A stretch of DNA of 64,000 bases from Mesorhizobium sp. L2C084A000 (GTDB lineage Bacteria > Pseudomonadota > Alphaproteobacteria > Rhizobiales > Rhizobiaceae), in contig NZ_AYWX01000003.1 of assembly GCF_000502875.1 (NCBI RefSeq), positions 81,917 through 145,916 on the forward strand. Reading direction: 5' to 3'. The translations under genes were made by a program, and so were the position numbers. Below are positions 1 through 10,058 of this stretch, one piece after another. Positions within the stretch are counted from its first letter, which is position 1. Each line of letters opens with the position of its first letter. Under the pieces are notes generated by a model. It was not told the origin of the DNA. It saw nothing but the letters and a program-made list of their open reading frames with translations, and ran no database searches.

Positions 1-26
1 TCACACCCCCCTCTGGCCTGCCGGCC

Positions 27-49
27 ATCTCCCCCGCAAGGGGGGAGAT
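27..49. repeat. REP-like palindrome
   Basis: A hairpin with arms ATCTCCCCC (27-35) and a G-rich complement (40-49) around a GCAA loop. It is of the kind scattered between genes in Mesorhizobium-like genomes. It probably separates the transporter genes from whatever lies upstream of the window. Confidence 0.6.
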
Positions 50-126
50 CGGATATCGCGTCGGTTTTCGCCAATCCCCAAAGAAAGCTGCGCGATGTGG
101 CAAATCGCCCCTCATGAGGGGCAACC

Positions 127-1290
127 ATGACTCCCCGCTTCGACAAGCTCGGCGTGGTCATCGCCGCGATATCAGCCTACGCGGCTTTTGCCGCGCCCTT
201 TGCCACGTTCCGTGCCAACCGCATCGTCCCCGGCCAGGCGCGCTCGATTCTCGAGGCGCTGCCGGCAACGACCGGGACGCTGCTGCTCGCCATCATTGTC
301 GCCGCAGCACTCATCGCGCTGTTCAAGACACCACTTGTGCTGCGCCTTGCCGCCAGCGTGATGGCGCTTGCCGCGCTCGCGCTGCTGATCGGTGTCGCCG
401 GAACATTTCTCACGCCGGCGGGCAACACCTTCGCCAGAGTTTCGCCAGCCTCCGGTTTCTGGATTCTGATCTTTGCCTTCACGCTTTTGCTCGCCGACGT
501 GCTGACAAGGCTGAACCTGTCGCCATTGGCGCGGGTTGGCGTGCTTGTGGTCGCGGCTTTGGCGATCGGGCTGCTGTTGATTTCGGGAAGCTGGGACAAT
601 CTGTCGATCCTGAAGGAATATTTCAACCGCGCCGACAGTTTCTGGGCGGAGGGCTCCAAGCATGTGACGCTGGCGCTCGGTTCGCTGGCCGCCGCGGTGA
701 TCGTCGGCCTGCCGCTCGGCATCCTGTGCCATCGCGTCGAAAATCTGCGGGCCGGGGTTCTCAACGTGCTCAACATCATCCAGACCATTCCCTCGATCGC
801 GCTGTTCGGCCTGCTGATCGCGCCGCTCGGCTGGGTTGCCGCGCATGTGCCGGGGGCTGCCGCGCTCGGTATTCGCGGCATCGGCACCGCTCCCGCCTTC
901 GTCGCGTTGTTCCTTTACTCGCTGCTACCGGTGGTGGCCAACACGGTGGTCGGTCTCGCCGGCGTGCCGCGCGCGGCCAACGACGCGGCGCGCGGCATGG
1001 GCATGACCGACAGGCAGCGCCTGTTCGGCATCGAGTTTCCGCTGGCTTTTCCTGTCATCCTCACCGGCATCCGTATCGTTTTGGTGCAGAACATCGGCCT
1101 CGCCACCATTGCCGCGCTGATCGGCGGCGGCGGTTTCGGCGTGTTCGTCTTCCAGGGTGTGGGTCAGACGGCAATGGACCTTGTGCTGCTCGGCGCCGTG
1201 CCGACGGTCGCGCTCGCCTTTGCCGCCGCCATCATCCTCGATGCGGTGATCGAAATGACCGCCACCAAGCGCAGGGTTGAAACGGCATGA
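127..1290 (+). CDS. yehY: Osmoprotectant ABC transporter permease, YehY-like
   Basis: Inner-membrane permease of a glycine betaine/choline-type importer. The 387-residue length matches the long YehY permease (about 385 residues) rather than the short YehW type. The N-terminal half holds several hydrophobic segments. The C-terminal half is a binding-protein-dependent permease domain with an EAA-type loop (GVPRAANDAARG, from about residue 279). The ATG is preceded by GAGGGG. The stop overlaps the start of the ATPase gene by 4 bases (ATGA), so translation is probably coupled. In E. coli the order is yehZ-yehY-yehX-yehW, so the binding protein gene may lie just left of the window. Substrate is inferred from family only. 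Confidence 0.8.
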   Translation: MTPRFDKLGVVIAAISAYAAFAAPFATFRANRIVPGQARSILEALPATTGTLLLAIIVAAALIALFKTPLVLRLAASVMALAALALLIGVAGTFLTPAGNTFARVSPASGFWILIFAFTLLLADVLTRLNLSPLARVGVLVVAALAIGLLLISGSWDNLSILKEYFNRADSFWAEGSKHVTLALGSLAAAVIVGLPLGILCHRVENLRAGVLNVLNIIQTIPSIALFGLLIAPLGWVAAHVPGAAALGIRGIGTAPAFVALFLYSLLPVVANTVVGLAGVPRAANDAARGMGMTDRQRLFGIEFPLAFPVILTGIRIVLVQNIGLATIAALIGGGGFGVFVFQGVGQTAMDLVLLGAVPTVALAFAAAIILDAVIEMTATKRRVETA

Positions 1291-2225
1291 TCGAGATCGA
1301 AGGCATCACTAAGCGCTATGACGCGACGACCGTGGTCGATGACGTGTCGATGGTCATCGAGCCGCGCACCATCGCCGTCATTGTCGGCACGTCCGGTTCC
1401 GGCAAGACGACGCTGCTGCGCATGATCAACCGGCTGGTCGAGCCGACCTCGGGCATCATCAAGCTCGACGGCGCCGACAATCGTTCGCTGCCCGGTTACG
1501 AGCTGCGCCGCAGCATCGGCTACGCCATCCAGGGCCACGGCCTGTTTCCACATCGCACGGTGGCACAGAACATTGCCACCGTGCCGGTGCTGCTTGGCTG
1601 GGACAAGGACCGTATCAAGGCCCGGGTCGACGAGCTGATGACGCTCTATCAGCTCGATCCCGAAGCCTTCGGGCCGCGCTATCCGCACGAACTGTCCGGC
1701 GGCCAGCAGCAGCGCGTCGGCGTTGCCCGCGCACTCGCCGCCGAGCCCAACGTGCTGTTGATGGACGAACCGTTCGGCGCCCTTGACCCGATCATCCGCA
1801 CCAAGGCGCAGGAGGATCTGCTGGCGATCCAGAAGCGCTTCGGCACCACCATCATTCTCGTCACCCACGACATGGAAGAGGCCGTGCATATGGGCGACAA
1901 GATCGCGGTCATGGATGCCGGCAAGCTGGTGCAATACGCCAAGCCAGCCGAGATCCTGGCAAAGCCGGCAAGCGCCTTCGTCGAGACCCTGGTTGGCGCC
2001 AGCGAGAGGCCGTTCCGGTTGCTGTCGCTCGGCCGGGTCCGCGATGCCGTGGAGAAGGGCTCCGCCGAAGGCGAGGCGATCCCCGGCGATGCCAGCCAGC
2101 GCGACGCGCTGGCCGAATTGCTGTGGTCGGGCCGGCCGGCGCTGCCGGTCTCAGGCACCGACGGCAAGCCGCTTGGCCGCGTGACCATCGACGGGCTGGT
2201 GAAGCGCGCGGCGAGGCCGGCATGA
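1287..2225 (+). CDS. yehX: Osmoprotectant ABC transporter ATP-binding protein, YehX/OpuCA-like
   Basis: Cytoplasmic ATPase that powers uptake of a quaternary-amine osmolyte. Visible motifs are Walker A GTSGSGKTT (near residue 32), signature LSGGQQQRVGVARALA, Walker B VLLMDEPFGALDP and the H-loop VTHDMEEA. The 312-residue length fits YehX (308). The C-terminal tail after the ATPase core is too short for the two CBS domains of some OpuA/OpuCA proteins. It overlaps both flanking permease genes by 4 bases, which makes the three genes one translationally coupled operon. Confidence 0.85.
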   Translation: MIEIEGITKRYDATTVVDDVSMVIEPRTIAVIVGTSGSGKTTLLRMINRLVEPTSGIIKLDGADNRSLPGYELRRSIGYAIQGHGLFPHRTVAQNIATVPVLLGWDKDRIKARVDELMTLYQLDPEAFGPRYPHELSGGQQQRVGVARALAAEPNVLLMDEPFGALDPIIRTKAQEDLLAIQKRFGTTIILVTHDMEEAVHMGDKIAVMDAGKLVQYAKPAEILAKPASAFVETLVGASERPFRLLSLGRVRDAVEKGSAEGEAIPGDASQRDALAELLWSGRPALPVSGTDGKPLGRVTIDGLVKRAARPA

Positions 2226-2971
2226 AGGCCTGGCTTCCATCGCTGCTCAGGCTAGCCTTGGTGGTGCTGCTCGTTGCCTTCGTCACCAATCCGGGCTGGT
2301 TCGAGCCGCTGCTGAAGCCGCTGACCGAAAACAATGCGCCGGTGATCTACAATCAGGGCAGCCTGCTGACACTGACATTGCTGCATTTGCGCACGGTTCT
2401 GATCGCCACCGTGGCCGCAACCATCGTCGCGGTGGCGCTTGCCATCCTGGTCACCAGGCCGGCCGGCGCCGAATTCCTGCCGCTATCGCGCAGCCTGGTC
2501 AACATCGGCCAGACCTTTCCGCCGGTGGCGGTGCTGGCGCTTGCGGTGCCGGCCGTCGGCTTCGGCGAGAAGCCGACGCTGATCGCCCTGTTTCTCTACG
2601 GCCTGTTGCCGATCTTCGAAAATGCGCTGACCGGCCTGACGACGCTGCCGGCCAATGTCGTCGAAGCGGCGCGCGGCGCCGGCATGACCGGTTGGCAAAG
2701 GCTCACCAAGGTCGAGCTGCCGCTCAGCGCCCCGATCATTCTCGGCGGCATCAGGCTGTCGGTGGTGATCAGTCTTGCCACCGCGACCATCGGTTCGACC
2801 GTGGCAGCCAAAACGCTGGGCGAAGTGATCATCGCCGGGCTGTTGTCCAACAATCTCGCCTTCATCCTGCAGGGCGGCCTGATCGTGGCAGCGCTTGCCG
2901 TGCTGATCTATGACGGTCTGTCGGCGATCGAGCGCTACACGGCGCGCCGCATGGGCCGGGAAGCCGAGTAG
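2222..2971 (+). CDS. yehW: Osmoprotectant ABC transporter permease, YehW-like
   Basis: Short permease (249 residues) that would pair with the YehY-like permease to form the membrane channel. The start is placed at ATG 2222, which overlaps the TGA of the ATPase gene. An in-frame extension to 2123 would run inside that gene and is unlikely. Hydrophobic segments alternate throughout, and the EAA-type loop is VEAARGAGMTGWQRLTKVELP. No terminator is evident after the gene. Confidence 0.8.
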   Translation: MKAWLPSLLRLALVVLLVAFVTNPGWFEPLLKPLTENNAPVIYNQGSLLTLTLLHLRTVLIATVAATIVAVALAILVTRPAGAEFLPLSRSLVNIGQTFPPVAVLALAVPAVGFGEKPTLIALFLYGLLPIFENALTGLTTLPANVVEAARGAGMTGWQRLTKVELPLSAPIILGGIRLSVVISLATATIGSTVAAKTLGEVIIAGLLSNNLAFILQGGLIVAALAVLIYDGLSAIERYTARRMGREAE

Positions 2972-3085
2972 GGGCGTCCTGCGTCAAGAGGCCAATTTCA
3001 ATCGATCTAATAGGAGGGTGCTGACGGCAGCCGCCGCCTGGCCCCAACCATTTAGGCGAAAGCCGGGCAAAAACCGAACAATATC

Positions 3086-3114
3086 TTGACGTTCGCAGCC
3101 CTGTTTCGCATACA
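3086..3114 (+). promoter_or_regulatory. Putative sigma-70 promoter of hppA
   Basis: TTGACG (3086-3091) and CATACA (3109-3114) are separated by exactly 17 bases, about 100 bases upstream of the hppA start. It is read from sequence only. Confidence 0.45.
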
Positions 3115-3212
3115 CCGATGCGAAGAGGCGGATTGCGTGCGCGGAATCCGGTCTTTGTCTCAACGGCCCAGGGAGGGGTTCTTTTGGGCCATCAATCGAG
3201 GAAAATCCGGCA

Positions 3213-5354
3213 ATGACAATTATTTCCGCCGTCATCGCCTGCGGCCTGCTTTCAATCCTTTACGCCATCTGGGCGACACGTTCGGTCCTTGCGGCCGATC
3301 AGGGCAATGCACGCATGCAGGAAATCTCCGCGGCTATCCGCGAGGGCGCACAGGCCTATCTGGCGCGTCAGTACACCACCATCGCCATCGTTGGCGTCGT
3401 CGTCCTCGTGCTCGCCTGGTGGCTGCTGTCCATCACCGCCGCGATCGGCTTCCTGATCGGTGCAGTGCTTTCAGGCGCCGCCGGCTTCATCGGCATGCAT
3501 GTCTCCGTTCGCGCGAATGTTCGTACGGCGCAGGCCGCATCGAACAGCCTCGCTGCCGGCCTCGACATCGCGTTCAAATCGGGCGCCATCACCGGCATGC
3601 TGGTTGCTGGCCTGGCCTTGCTCGGCGTTTCGATCTACTACCTCATCCTGACCCACTTCATGGGCCTCCAGCCCAATGATCGCATCGTCATCGACTCGCT
3701 GGTCTCGCTCGGCTTCGGCGCATCGCTGATCTCGATCTTCGCCCGTCTCGGCGGCGGCATCTTCACCAAGGGCGCCGACGTCGGCGGCGATCTCGTCGGC
3801 AAGGTCGAAGCCGGTATTCCCGAAGACGATCCGCGCAACCCGGCCACCATCGCCGACAATGTCGGCGACAATGTCGGCGACTGCGCCGGCATGGCCGCTG
3901 ACCTGTTCGAAACCTATGCGGTGACCGTTGTCGCCACCATGGTTCTGGCTGCCATCTTCTTTGGCGGTACCGCCGTTCTGGGTGCAGCCATGCTTTATCC
4001 GCTCGCTATCTGCGGCGCCTGCATCCTGACCTCGATCGTCGGCACCTTCTTCGTCAAGCTCGGTTCCAACGGCTCGATCATGGGCGCACTCTACAAGGGC
4101 CTGATCGTCACCGGCCTGCTGTCCATCGTCGGCCTCGGCGTCGCCACCCATGTCACCCTCGGCTGGGGCGAGATCGGCACCGTCGCCGGCATGGTCATCA
4201 CCGGCAAGAACCTGTTCATATGCGGCCTGGTCGGCCTCGTGGTGACCGGTCTCATCGTGGTCATTACCGAATACTACACCGGCACCAACAAGCGCCCGGT
4301 CAACTCTATCGCCCAGGCGTCGGTCACCGGTCACGGCACCAACGTCATCCAGGGCCTTGCGGTCTCGCTGGAATCGACGGCGCTGCCCGCGATCGTCATC
4401 GTCGGCGGCATCATCTCGACCTATCAGCTTGCCGGCCTCTTCGGCACGGCGATCGCGGTCACGACGATGCTCGGTCTTGCCGGCATCATCGTTGCGCTCG
4501 ACGCCTTCGGCCCGGTCACCGACAATGCCGGCGGCATTGCCGAAATGGCCGGCCTGCCCAAGGAAGTGCGCCAGTCCACCGACGCGCTCGACGCGGTCGG
4601 CAACACCACCAAGGCGGTGACCAAGGGCTATGCCATCGGTTCGGCCGGTCTCGGCGCACTGGTGCTGTTTGCCGCCTACTCGAACGACCTGAAGTTCTTT
4701 GCCGCCAATGGCGACAAATATCCCTACTTCCAGGGCATTGGCGAGATCTCCTTCGATCTCTCCAACCCCTACGTCGTCGCTGGCCTGATCTTCGGCGGGC
4801 TGATCCCGTATCTGTTCGGCGGCATCGCCATGACGGCCGTCGGCCGCGCGGCGGGCGCCATCGTCGAGGAAGTACGCAAGCAGTTCCGCGAGGATCCGGG
4901 CATCATGGCCGGCACCTCGAAGCCGAACTACGCACGCGCGGTCGACCTGCTGACCAAGGCGGCAATCAGGGAAATGATCATCCCGTCGCTGCTGCCGGTG
5001 CTGGCGCCGCTCGTCGTCTATTTCGGCGTGCTGCTGATCTCGGGCTCGAAGGCGTCCGCCTTTGCCGCCCTTGGTGCCTCGCTGCTCGGCGTCATCGTCA
5101 ACGGCCTGTTCGTCGCCATCTCGATGACCTCTGGCGGCGGTGCCTGGGACAACGCCAAGAAGTCCTTCGAAGACGGCTTTGTCGACAAGGACGGCGTCAA
5201 GCATCTCAAGGGTTCCGAGGCGCACAAGGCTTCGGTGACCGGCGACACGGTCGGCGATCCCTACAAGGACACCGCTGGCCCGGCCGTCAACCCGGCGATC
5301 AAGATCACCAACATCGTCGCGCTCTTGCTGCTGGCCGTGCTCGCGCACGGCTGA
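3213..5354 (+). CDS. hppA: Membrane-bound proton-translocating pyrophosphatase
   Basis: Integral membrane H+-PPase that couples pyrophosphate hydrolysis to proton export. The 713-residue length and regular hydrophobic segments fit the 16-helix family. The substrate and Mg-binding signature starts at residue 189 ([13 protein letters not shown], followed by [22 protein letters not shown]). The motif GNTTKA at 463-468 has lysine where K+-dependent enzymes have alanine, so this should be the K+-independent class. It stands alone, with a candidate promoter about 100 bases upstream and a strong terminator just downstream. Confidence 0.97.
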   Translation: MTIISAVIACGLLSILYAIWATRSVLAADQGNARMQEISAAIREGAQAYLARQYTTIAIVGVVVLVLAWWLLSITAAIGFLIGAVLSGAAGFIGMHVSVRANVRTAQAASNSLAAGLDIAFKSGAITGMLVAGLALLGVSIYYLILTHFMGLQPNDRIVIDSLVSLGFGASLISIFARLGGGIFTKGADVGGDLVGKVEAGIPEDDPRNPATIADNVGDNVGDCAGMAADLFETYAVTVVATMVLAAIFFGGTAVLGAAMLYPLAICGACILTSIVGTFFVKLGSNGSIMGALYKGLIVTGLLSIVGLGVATHVTLGWGEIGTVAGMVITGKNLFICGLVGLVVTGLIVVITEYYTGTNKRPVNSIAQASVTGHGTNVIQGLAVSLESTALPAIVIVGGIISTYQLAGLFGTAIAVTTMLGLAGIIVALDAFGPVTDNAGGIAEMAGLPKEVRQSTDALDAVGNTTKAVTKGYAIGSAGLGALVLFAAYSNDLKFFAANGDKYPYFQGIGEISFDLSNPYVVAGLIFGGLIPYLFGGIAMTAVGRAAGAIVEEVRKQFREDPGIMAGTSKPNYARAVDLLTKAAIREMIIPSLLPVLAPLVVYFGVLLISGSKASAFAALGASLLGVIVNGLFVAISMTSGGGAWDNAKKSFEDGFVDKDGVKHLKGSEAHKASVTGDTVGDPYKDTAGPAVNPAIKITNIVALLLLAVLAHG

Positions 5355-5380
5355 TCAAAAGCATCCACTCGAAAACAGAA

Positions 5381-5408
5381 CCCGCGGGAGCGATCCCGCG
5401 GGTTTTTT
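5381..5408 (+). terminator. Rho-independent terminator of hppA
   Basis: Perfect 9-bp stem CCCGCGGGA / TCCCGCGGG with a GCGA loop, followed by six T. It begins 27 bases after the hppA stop codon. Confidence 0.9.
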
Positions 5409-5544
5409 GTTGAAGCGATGACAACGTCGACCCTTCAGCGCTTCGCTTCGCCTGGGTCCTCCAGTGCGTGGTGTGCAAGCATCTCATCCAGGCTCGGCTC
5501 GCGTTACCTTGGCCACGGCCACACCGGTGACCGATCCCCATAAC

Positions 5545-5576
5545 AAAAACCCGCAGGATCGCTCCCGCGGGTTTTT
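5545..5576. terminator. Bidirectional terminator between hppA and bamE
   Basis: Stem CCCGCAGGA / TCCCGCGGG (one mismatch, loop TCGC), with five A before it and five T after it, so it can work in both directions. It lies downstream of bamE on the minus strand and is nearly a copy of the hppA terminator at 5381. Confidence 0.8.
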
Positions 5577-5621
5577 GGTCGCCTGAGATGATGAGGCTTC
5601 CGGAATGAAAGCCGAAAGGAA

Positions 5622-6146
5622 TTAGACGCCGCCGCCCGGAATGCTGGGTGCCAGCTTGCTGGCACCGTTGATGATCTGGCTGAGGAAGTTCTGGTCCTTG
5701 CCGCCGGTCGGTGTGGTGCGCGAGATGAAGTCGAACATCTTGCCGTCCTTCATCCCGTAATTGGCGATCTGGGTGACGCGGCCATCGGCGCCGAAATAGA
5801 CCGCCAGCACATGCTGGTCAATCAGCCGTGGCTTGTCGAAGGCGACGTAGCGCTTGCGCGTCTGCGAAATGTAATAGAAGGCCTCGTTGTCGAAGGTCGC
5901 GGTCGTCGACGGCGTGCCGAGCGCCAGAAGCACCTGCTCGCGGCTCGAACCGACCGGCACCAGGTCGATTGCCTGCTGGTCTATGACGTAACCTTGCGTC
6001 AGCGTCTCACTTGGGCTGAGGTCGCCGATCATCTTGGAGGTGTGGCAGGCGGACAGTGCCGAAACGATCATCAGCAGCGAGATCGCGCCGGCGGGCCTGG
6101 ACGAGAAGGTCGACTTGAAATTCAGCGCGCGCAACAACAACTCCAT
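5622..6146 (-). CDS. bamE: Outer membrane protein assembly factor BamE (SmpA/OmlA)
   Basis: Lipoprotein subunit of the Bam complex that inserts beta-barrel proteins into the outer membrane. The start is set at ATG 6146, giving 174 residues with an N-terminal hydrophobic stretch and a lipobox LSAC (Cys34). Longer in-frame extensions would run through the divergent gene and are discarded. The SmpA/OmlA domain follows (VPVGSSREQVLLALGTPS... FDNEAFYYIS... VAFDKPRLIDQ). It is transcribed divergently from the cytochrome bc1 chaperone gene, a familiar arrangement in alphaproteobacteria. Confidence 0.88.
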   Translation of the reverse strand: MELLLRALNFKSTFSSRPAGAISLLMIVSALSACHTSKMIGDLSPSETLTQGYVIDQQAIDLVPVGSSREQVLLALGTPSTTATFDNEAFYYISQTRKRYVAFDKPRLIDQHVLAVYFGADGRVTQIANYGMKDGKMFDFISRTTPTGGKDQNFLSQIINGASKLAPSIPGGGV

Positions 6147-6248
6147 TAGCTGGCCGCAACTTGCGCTGGGCCGCGAAACCGGTAAACCAGCTTGCTTGCC
6201 GATGCAACAAGCCCACTTCAACAAACGGTCCCCAGGAGACCATCCCCA

Positions 6249-6797
6249 ATGTTCCAGCGCTTTTTTGGCCGCGAACGCTACGCCAACCGCGCTATCACCG
6301 AGGCGCTTTACGCACAAATCGTGGCGGCGGCGCGGCAGACCGTGTTTTATTCCCACTGGAATGTGCCAGACACGCCGCTTGGCCGTTTCGAGATGCTGTC
6401 GCTGCACATGTTCCTGTTCCAGCACAGGTTGCGCGGGGAGGGCGGTGCGGCGCAAGAGGTCGCCCAGGTGCTGATCGACGAGTTCTTCCTCGACGTCGAC
6501 CATTCGTTGCGGGAATTGGGCATTGGCGACGTGGGCGTGCCCAAACGCATGAAAAAGCTGGCAAAGATGTTTTATGGCCGAACCGCTGCCTATGACGATG
6601 CCCTGAAAAGAAACGACCATGAAGGGCTGACCGCGGCTCTTGCCCGCAATGTCCGGCCCGACGCGGGCGCCTGGCTGGAAGCATCGCTGCTGGCCAACTA
6701 TGTTACCGACGCGCGCAGTCATCTGGCCGCGCAGACATCCGAATCGATTGTCTCCGGCACGCTGACCTTTCCCGCCGCCAAGGAGGTTGAACAATGA
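6249..6797 (+). CDS. Ubiquinol-cytochrome c chaperone family protein (CBP3-like)
   Basis: A 182-residue protein of the UQCC/CBP3 chaperone family, thought to help assemble the cytochrome bc1 complex. The typical core is visible: ALYAQIVAAARQTVFYSHWNVPDTPLGRFEML, then FQHRLRGEG and FFLDVDHSLRELGIGDVGVPKRMKKL. ATG 6249 is chosen because it begins the conserved MFQRFFGRER region. The stop overlaps the DUF177 start by 4 bases. A direct role in this organism is inferred from the family. Confidence 0.85.
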   Translation: MFQRFFGRERYANRAITEALYAQIVAAARQTVFYSHWNVPDTPLGRFEMLSLHMFLFQHRLRGEGGAAQEVAQVLIDEFFLDVDHSLRELGIGDVGVPKRMKKLAKMFYGRTAAYDDALKRNDHEGLTAALARNVRPDAGAWLEASLLANYVTDARSHLAAQTSESIVSGTLTFPAAKEVEQ

Positions 6798-7342
6798 AGC
6801 ATGTTGACCCGCAAAGCCCGGTCTCCTTCCGGGCAAACGTTACGCGCCTGCCGCAGAAGGGCCTGCCGCTGGTTATCGAGGCCGATGCCGCGCAGCGTGC
6901 GGCACTGGCCGAGGAGCACGGGCTGATTTCGGTCGAATCCTATCGCGCCGAGCTTCTGGTCGCGTCGTGGAAGCGCAATGGCGTGAAGATAAGCGGTCGC
7001 GTCGAAGCCGACATCACCCAGGCCTGCATCGTCACGCTCGAGCCTGTCGAGGCGCATATCGACGAACCGGTCGAAGCGCTGCTGCTGCCCGAGGATTCCA
7101 AGCTTGGACGGCAGGGTTTCGATGGTGGCGGCGAGATCCTGCTCGACGCGGAAGGCCCTGACAGTCCAGAGACATTTTCCGGTGACACGATCGATGTCGG
7201 GGCAATCGCCGAACAGTATTTCGGGCTCGCCATCGACCCCTATCCGCGCAAGCAGGGCGCATCGCTCAACACCGGCAGCGAGAACGAACCGGCGGAGAAT
7301 GAATTTCAGCAAAAACTGCGATCCTTGCTGGGAAAATCCTGA
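6794..7342 (+). CDS. DUF177 (YceD-family) protein
   Basis: A 182-residue cytoplasmic protein of the DUF177/YceD family, which in many bacteria sits beside rpmF or plsX and has been linked to rRNA or ribosome biogenesis. The recognisable C-terminal signature is DVGAIAEQYFGLAIDPYPRK followed by a conserved tail. A central Cys lies in ITQACIVTLEPVEAHID, as is usual in the family. It is translationally coupled to the gene upstream and sits 113 bases before plsX. Molecular function is unproven. Confidence 0.8.
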   Translation: MKHVDPQSPVSFRANVTRLPQKGLPLVIEADAAQRAALAEEHGLISVESYRAELLVASWKRNGVKISGRVEADITQACIVTLEPVEAHIDEPVEALLLPEDSKLGRQGFDGGGEILLDAEGPDSPETFSGDTIDVGAIAEQYFGLAIDPYPRKQGASLNTGSENEPAENEFQQKLRSLLGKS

Positions 7343-7455
7343 AAAGCTCGCCCGCGACGGAAAAGTCGGTTGTGCGGCAGCCCAAAACCGTTATTTTCGC
7401 CGAACCTTCGCGGTCGCTAAAGCGACCTGCCGCCTAACCGTGAGATAAATACCGC

Positions 7456-8526
7456 GTGATCAGGATTTCCATCGATGCCATGGGCGGCGATCACGGACCA
7501 GCCGTGGTCATTCCAGCGCTCATGACGGTCGCGACCCGTCGTCCCGACATCCGCTTCGTCATCTTCGGGCGTGAGGAGGTCGTGCGCCCGGAGCTTGCCA
7601 AATTTCCCAAGCTCGCCGAGATCAGTGAATTCTTCCATTGCGAAATTGCGGTCAGGATGGACGACAAGCCGAGCCAGGCGCTGCGCCACGGCCGCTGGAA
7701 GTCATCAATGTGGAAGGCCGTCGAAGCGGTCAAGGCCGGCACGGCCGACGCCTGCATTTCCGCCGGCAACACCGGCGCGCTGATGGCGATGTCGAAATTT
7801 TGCCTGCGCACCATGGCCACCATCGATCGCCCGGCGATCGCAGCCCTTTGGCCGACATTGCGCGGCGAAAGCGTGGTGCTGGACGTCGGCGCGACCATTG
7901 GGGCCGATGCGCAACAGCTCATTGATTTTGCCATTCTCGGCACCGGCATGGCGCGCTCGGTCTTCGGCATAGCCCGGCCCAGCGTCGGCCTGCTCAATGT
8001 CGGCGTCGAGGAGATCAAGGGCCAGGAAGAGGTCAAGGAGGCCGGGCGCATGCTGCGCGAAGCCAACATGGCCTCGATGAACTATCACGGTTTCGTCGAG
8101 GGTGACGATATCGGCAAGGGCGTGGTCGACGTCGTCGTCACCGAAGGCTTTGCCGGCAACATCGCGCTGAAGACGGCGGAAGGCACGGTGCGCCAGATCG
8201 GTGGCTATCTGCGCGCCGCGATGAGCCGGACTCTGATGGCCAGGATCGGCTATATCTTCGCCAAGGGCGCCTTCGATCGCCTGCGCGAAAAGATGGATGT
8301 CGGCCGCTCCAATGGCGGCGTTTTCCTGGGGCTGAGCGGCATCGTCGTCAAAAGCCATGGCGGTGCTGATTCTGACGGGTTCGCCGCCGCGATCGAACTC
8401 GGCTATGACATGGTCCGCAACAACCTACTCGACCGCATCGAGGCCGATCTGGACCTGTTTCATGCGCGCAACCCGCGTGCCCTGTCAGCTAGGAAATCCG
8501 ACGTCGTCACCGACGCAAAGGAATAG
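7456..8526 (+). CDS. plsX: Phosphate acyltransferase PlsX
   Basis: Peripheral membrane enzyme that makes acyl-phosphate from acyl-ACP for phospholipid synthesis. The 356-residue protein starts [15 protein letters not shown], the diagnostic N-terminus, from a GTG codon. Further family blocks are [19 protein letters not shown] and [17 protein letters not shown] small inverted repeat (7412-7427) lies just upstream. fabH follows after only 9 bases, the standard plsX-fabH pairing. Confidence 0.96.
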   Translation: MIRISIDAMGGDHGPAVVIPALMTVATRRPDIRFVIFGREEVVRPELAKFPKLAEISEFFHCEIAVRMDDKPSQALRHGRWKSSMWKAVEAVKAGTADACISAGNTGALMAMSKFCLRTMATIDRPAIAALWPTLRGESVVLDVGATIGADAQQLIDFAILGTGMARSVFGIARPSVGLLNVGVEEIKGQEEVKEAGRMLREANMASMNYHGFVEGDDIGKGVVDVVVTEGFAGNIALKTAEGTVRQIGGYLRAAMSRTLMARIGYIFAKGAFDRLREKMDVGRSNGGVFLGLSGIVVKSHGGADSDGFAAAIELGYDMVRNNLLDRIEADLDLFHARNPRALSARKSDVVTDAKE

Positions 8527-8535
8527 GAAAGAACT

Positions 8536-9507
8536 TTGATCAGATCAGTCGTGCGCGGCACGGGCGCCGCGCTGCCCCGCCGAATCATGAAGAATGCCGA
8601 TTTCGAAGGCATGGTCGAGACCTCTGACGAGTGGATCGCCCAGCGTACCGGTATTCGCCAGCGACATATCGCTGGTGACGACGAGACCACGGCTTCGCTC
8701 GGGGAAGCAGCGGCACGTGCCGCACTTGCCAATGCGGGCCTCACGCCCGCCGACATCGATCTGATCGTGCTGGCGACCTCGACGCCAAACAACACATTCC
8801 CGGCCACCGCCGTCGAGATCCAGAACCGGCTCGGCATGCATCACGGCTTTGCCTTCGACCTGCAGGCGGTCTGTTCGGGCTTCGTCTATGCCGTGACCAC
8901 CGCCGATCTCTACATCCGCGGCGGCCTGGCCAAGCGTGTCCTGGTGATCGGTTCGGAAACATTCTCGCGCATCCTCGACTGGAGCGACCGCTCGACCTGT
9001 GTGCTGTTCGGCGACGGCGCCGGCGCCATGATTCTGGAAGCAGGCGAGGGGGCGGGCACGATCGCCGACCATGGCGTTCTGGCGGCCAGCCTGCGCTCCG
9101 ATGGCACGCACAAGGACAAGCTTTTCGTCGACGGCGGGCCGTCGACCACGGGTACGGTTGGCCATCTCCGGATGGAGGGTCGCGAAGTCTTCAAGCATGC
9201 GGTCGGCATGATCACCGACGTCATCGAGGCGACGTTCGCGCAAGCCGGTATCTCGGCCGATGATCTCGACTGGTTCGTGCCCCACCAGGCCAATAAACGA
9301 ATTATTGACGCTTCCGCCAAGAAGCTCGGGATAGCTGAGCAAAAGGTGGTGGTTACGGTCGATTTGCACGGTAACACCTCGGCTGCTTCCGTGCCGTTGG
9401 CGCTGTCGGTGGCCGTCGCCGACGGCCGCATCAAGAAGGGCGATCTCGTCCTCCTGGAAGCGATGGGTGGCGGCTTCACCTGGGGCGCTGTCCTGGTTCG
9501 CTGGTAA
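8536..9507 (+). CDS. fabH: Beta-ketoacyl-ACP synthase III
   Basis: Catalyses the first condensation of type II fatty acid synthesis (acetyl-CoA with malonyl-ACP). The catalytic triad is in place: Cys113 in LQAVCSGF, His250 in VPHQANKRI and Asn280 in [10 protein letters not shown]. The length of 323 residues is normal. It starts at TTG 8536 directly behind plsX. No better ATG fits the conserved N-terminus [10 protein letters not shown]. Confidence 0.96.
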   Translation: MIRSVVRGTGAALPRRIMKNADFEGMVETSDEWIAQRTGIRQRHIAGDDETTASLGEAAARAALANAGLTPADIDLIVLATSTPNNTFPATAVEIQNRLGMHHGFAFDLQAVCSGFVYAVTTADLYIRGGLAKRVLVIGSETFSRILDWSDRSTCVLFGDGAGAMILEAGEGAGTIADHGVLAASLRSDGTHKDKLFVDGGPSTTGTVGHLRMEGREVFKHAVGMITDVIEATFAQAGISADDLDWFVPHQANKRIIDASAKKLGIAEQKVVVTVDLHGNTSAASVPLALSVAVADGRIKKGDLVLLEAMGGGFTWGAVLVRW

Positions 9508-9532
9508 GTGCCGAACGGTCCAGTTTCGGTCC

Positions 9533-9561
9533 TTGACCTTGACGGATCAATTACTTAGGCT
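9533..9561 (+). promoter_or_regulatory. Putative promoter of ihfA
   Basis: TTGACC (9533-9538) and TAGGCT (9556-9561) are separated by 17 bases, about 50 bases before the ihfA start. The -10 match is only fair. Confidence 0.35.
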
Positions 9562-9610
9562 CTGCCGTTGTTGTGCCGAATTTCATGTTTTGAGCTGATG
9601 GGACGGTCGC

Positions 9611-9934
9611 ATGGGGGGAAAGACACTTACGCGCGCCGACCTTGCCGAGGCAGTTTACCGGAAGGTCGGCCTGTCGCGCACTGAATCGGCCGAGCTCGTC
9701 GAAGCGGTGCTGGATGAAATCTGCGAAGCCATCGTGCGCGGCGAAACGGTGAAGCTGTCGTCCTTCGCGACATTCCACGTCCGCTCCAAGAACGAACGCA
9801 TCGGCCGCAATCCCAAGACCGGCGAGGAAGTGCCGATCCTGCCGCGTCGGGTGATGACCTTCAAGTCGTCGAATGTGCTGAAGAGCCGTATCTTGCGCTC
9901 CCATCAGAGCGGCAAGGCCAAAAGCAGCAAGTAG
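9611..9934 (+). CDS. ihfA: Integration host factor subunit alpha
   Basis: DNA-bending protein of the HU/IHF family, 107 residues. It shows [21 protein letters not shown] at the N-terminus and the beta-arm signature [20 protein letters not shown] with the DNA-intercalating Pro region. The [11 protein letters not shown] segment distinguishes IHF-alpha from the HU protein found at 53140. The order fabH-ihfA-MerR is common in Rhizobiales. Confidence 0.93.
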   Translation: MGGKTLTRADLAEAVYRKVGLSRTESAELVEAVLDEICEAIVRGETVKLSSFATFHVRSKNERIGRNPKTGEEVPILPRRVMTFKSSNVLKSRILRSHQSGKAKSSK

Positions 9935-10058
9935 TCCATTGCGCGGTTGAAAACTGCCGCCGCCATGACGCCGGGCTTGAATATTGCTTCATAAACCGCT
10001 GAAATAAGCCCCGATTCGGCAGGTAGGCCGGATCATCGTCCAGCGTGAGGATTCGCCC

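Noticed and set aside
3471-5348. A 625-codon open frame on the minus strand
   Set aside because: It lies fully antisense to hppA, has the Asp/Gly/Arg-rich composition of a high-GC shadow frame and no ribosome binding site.
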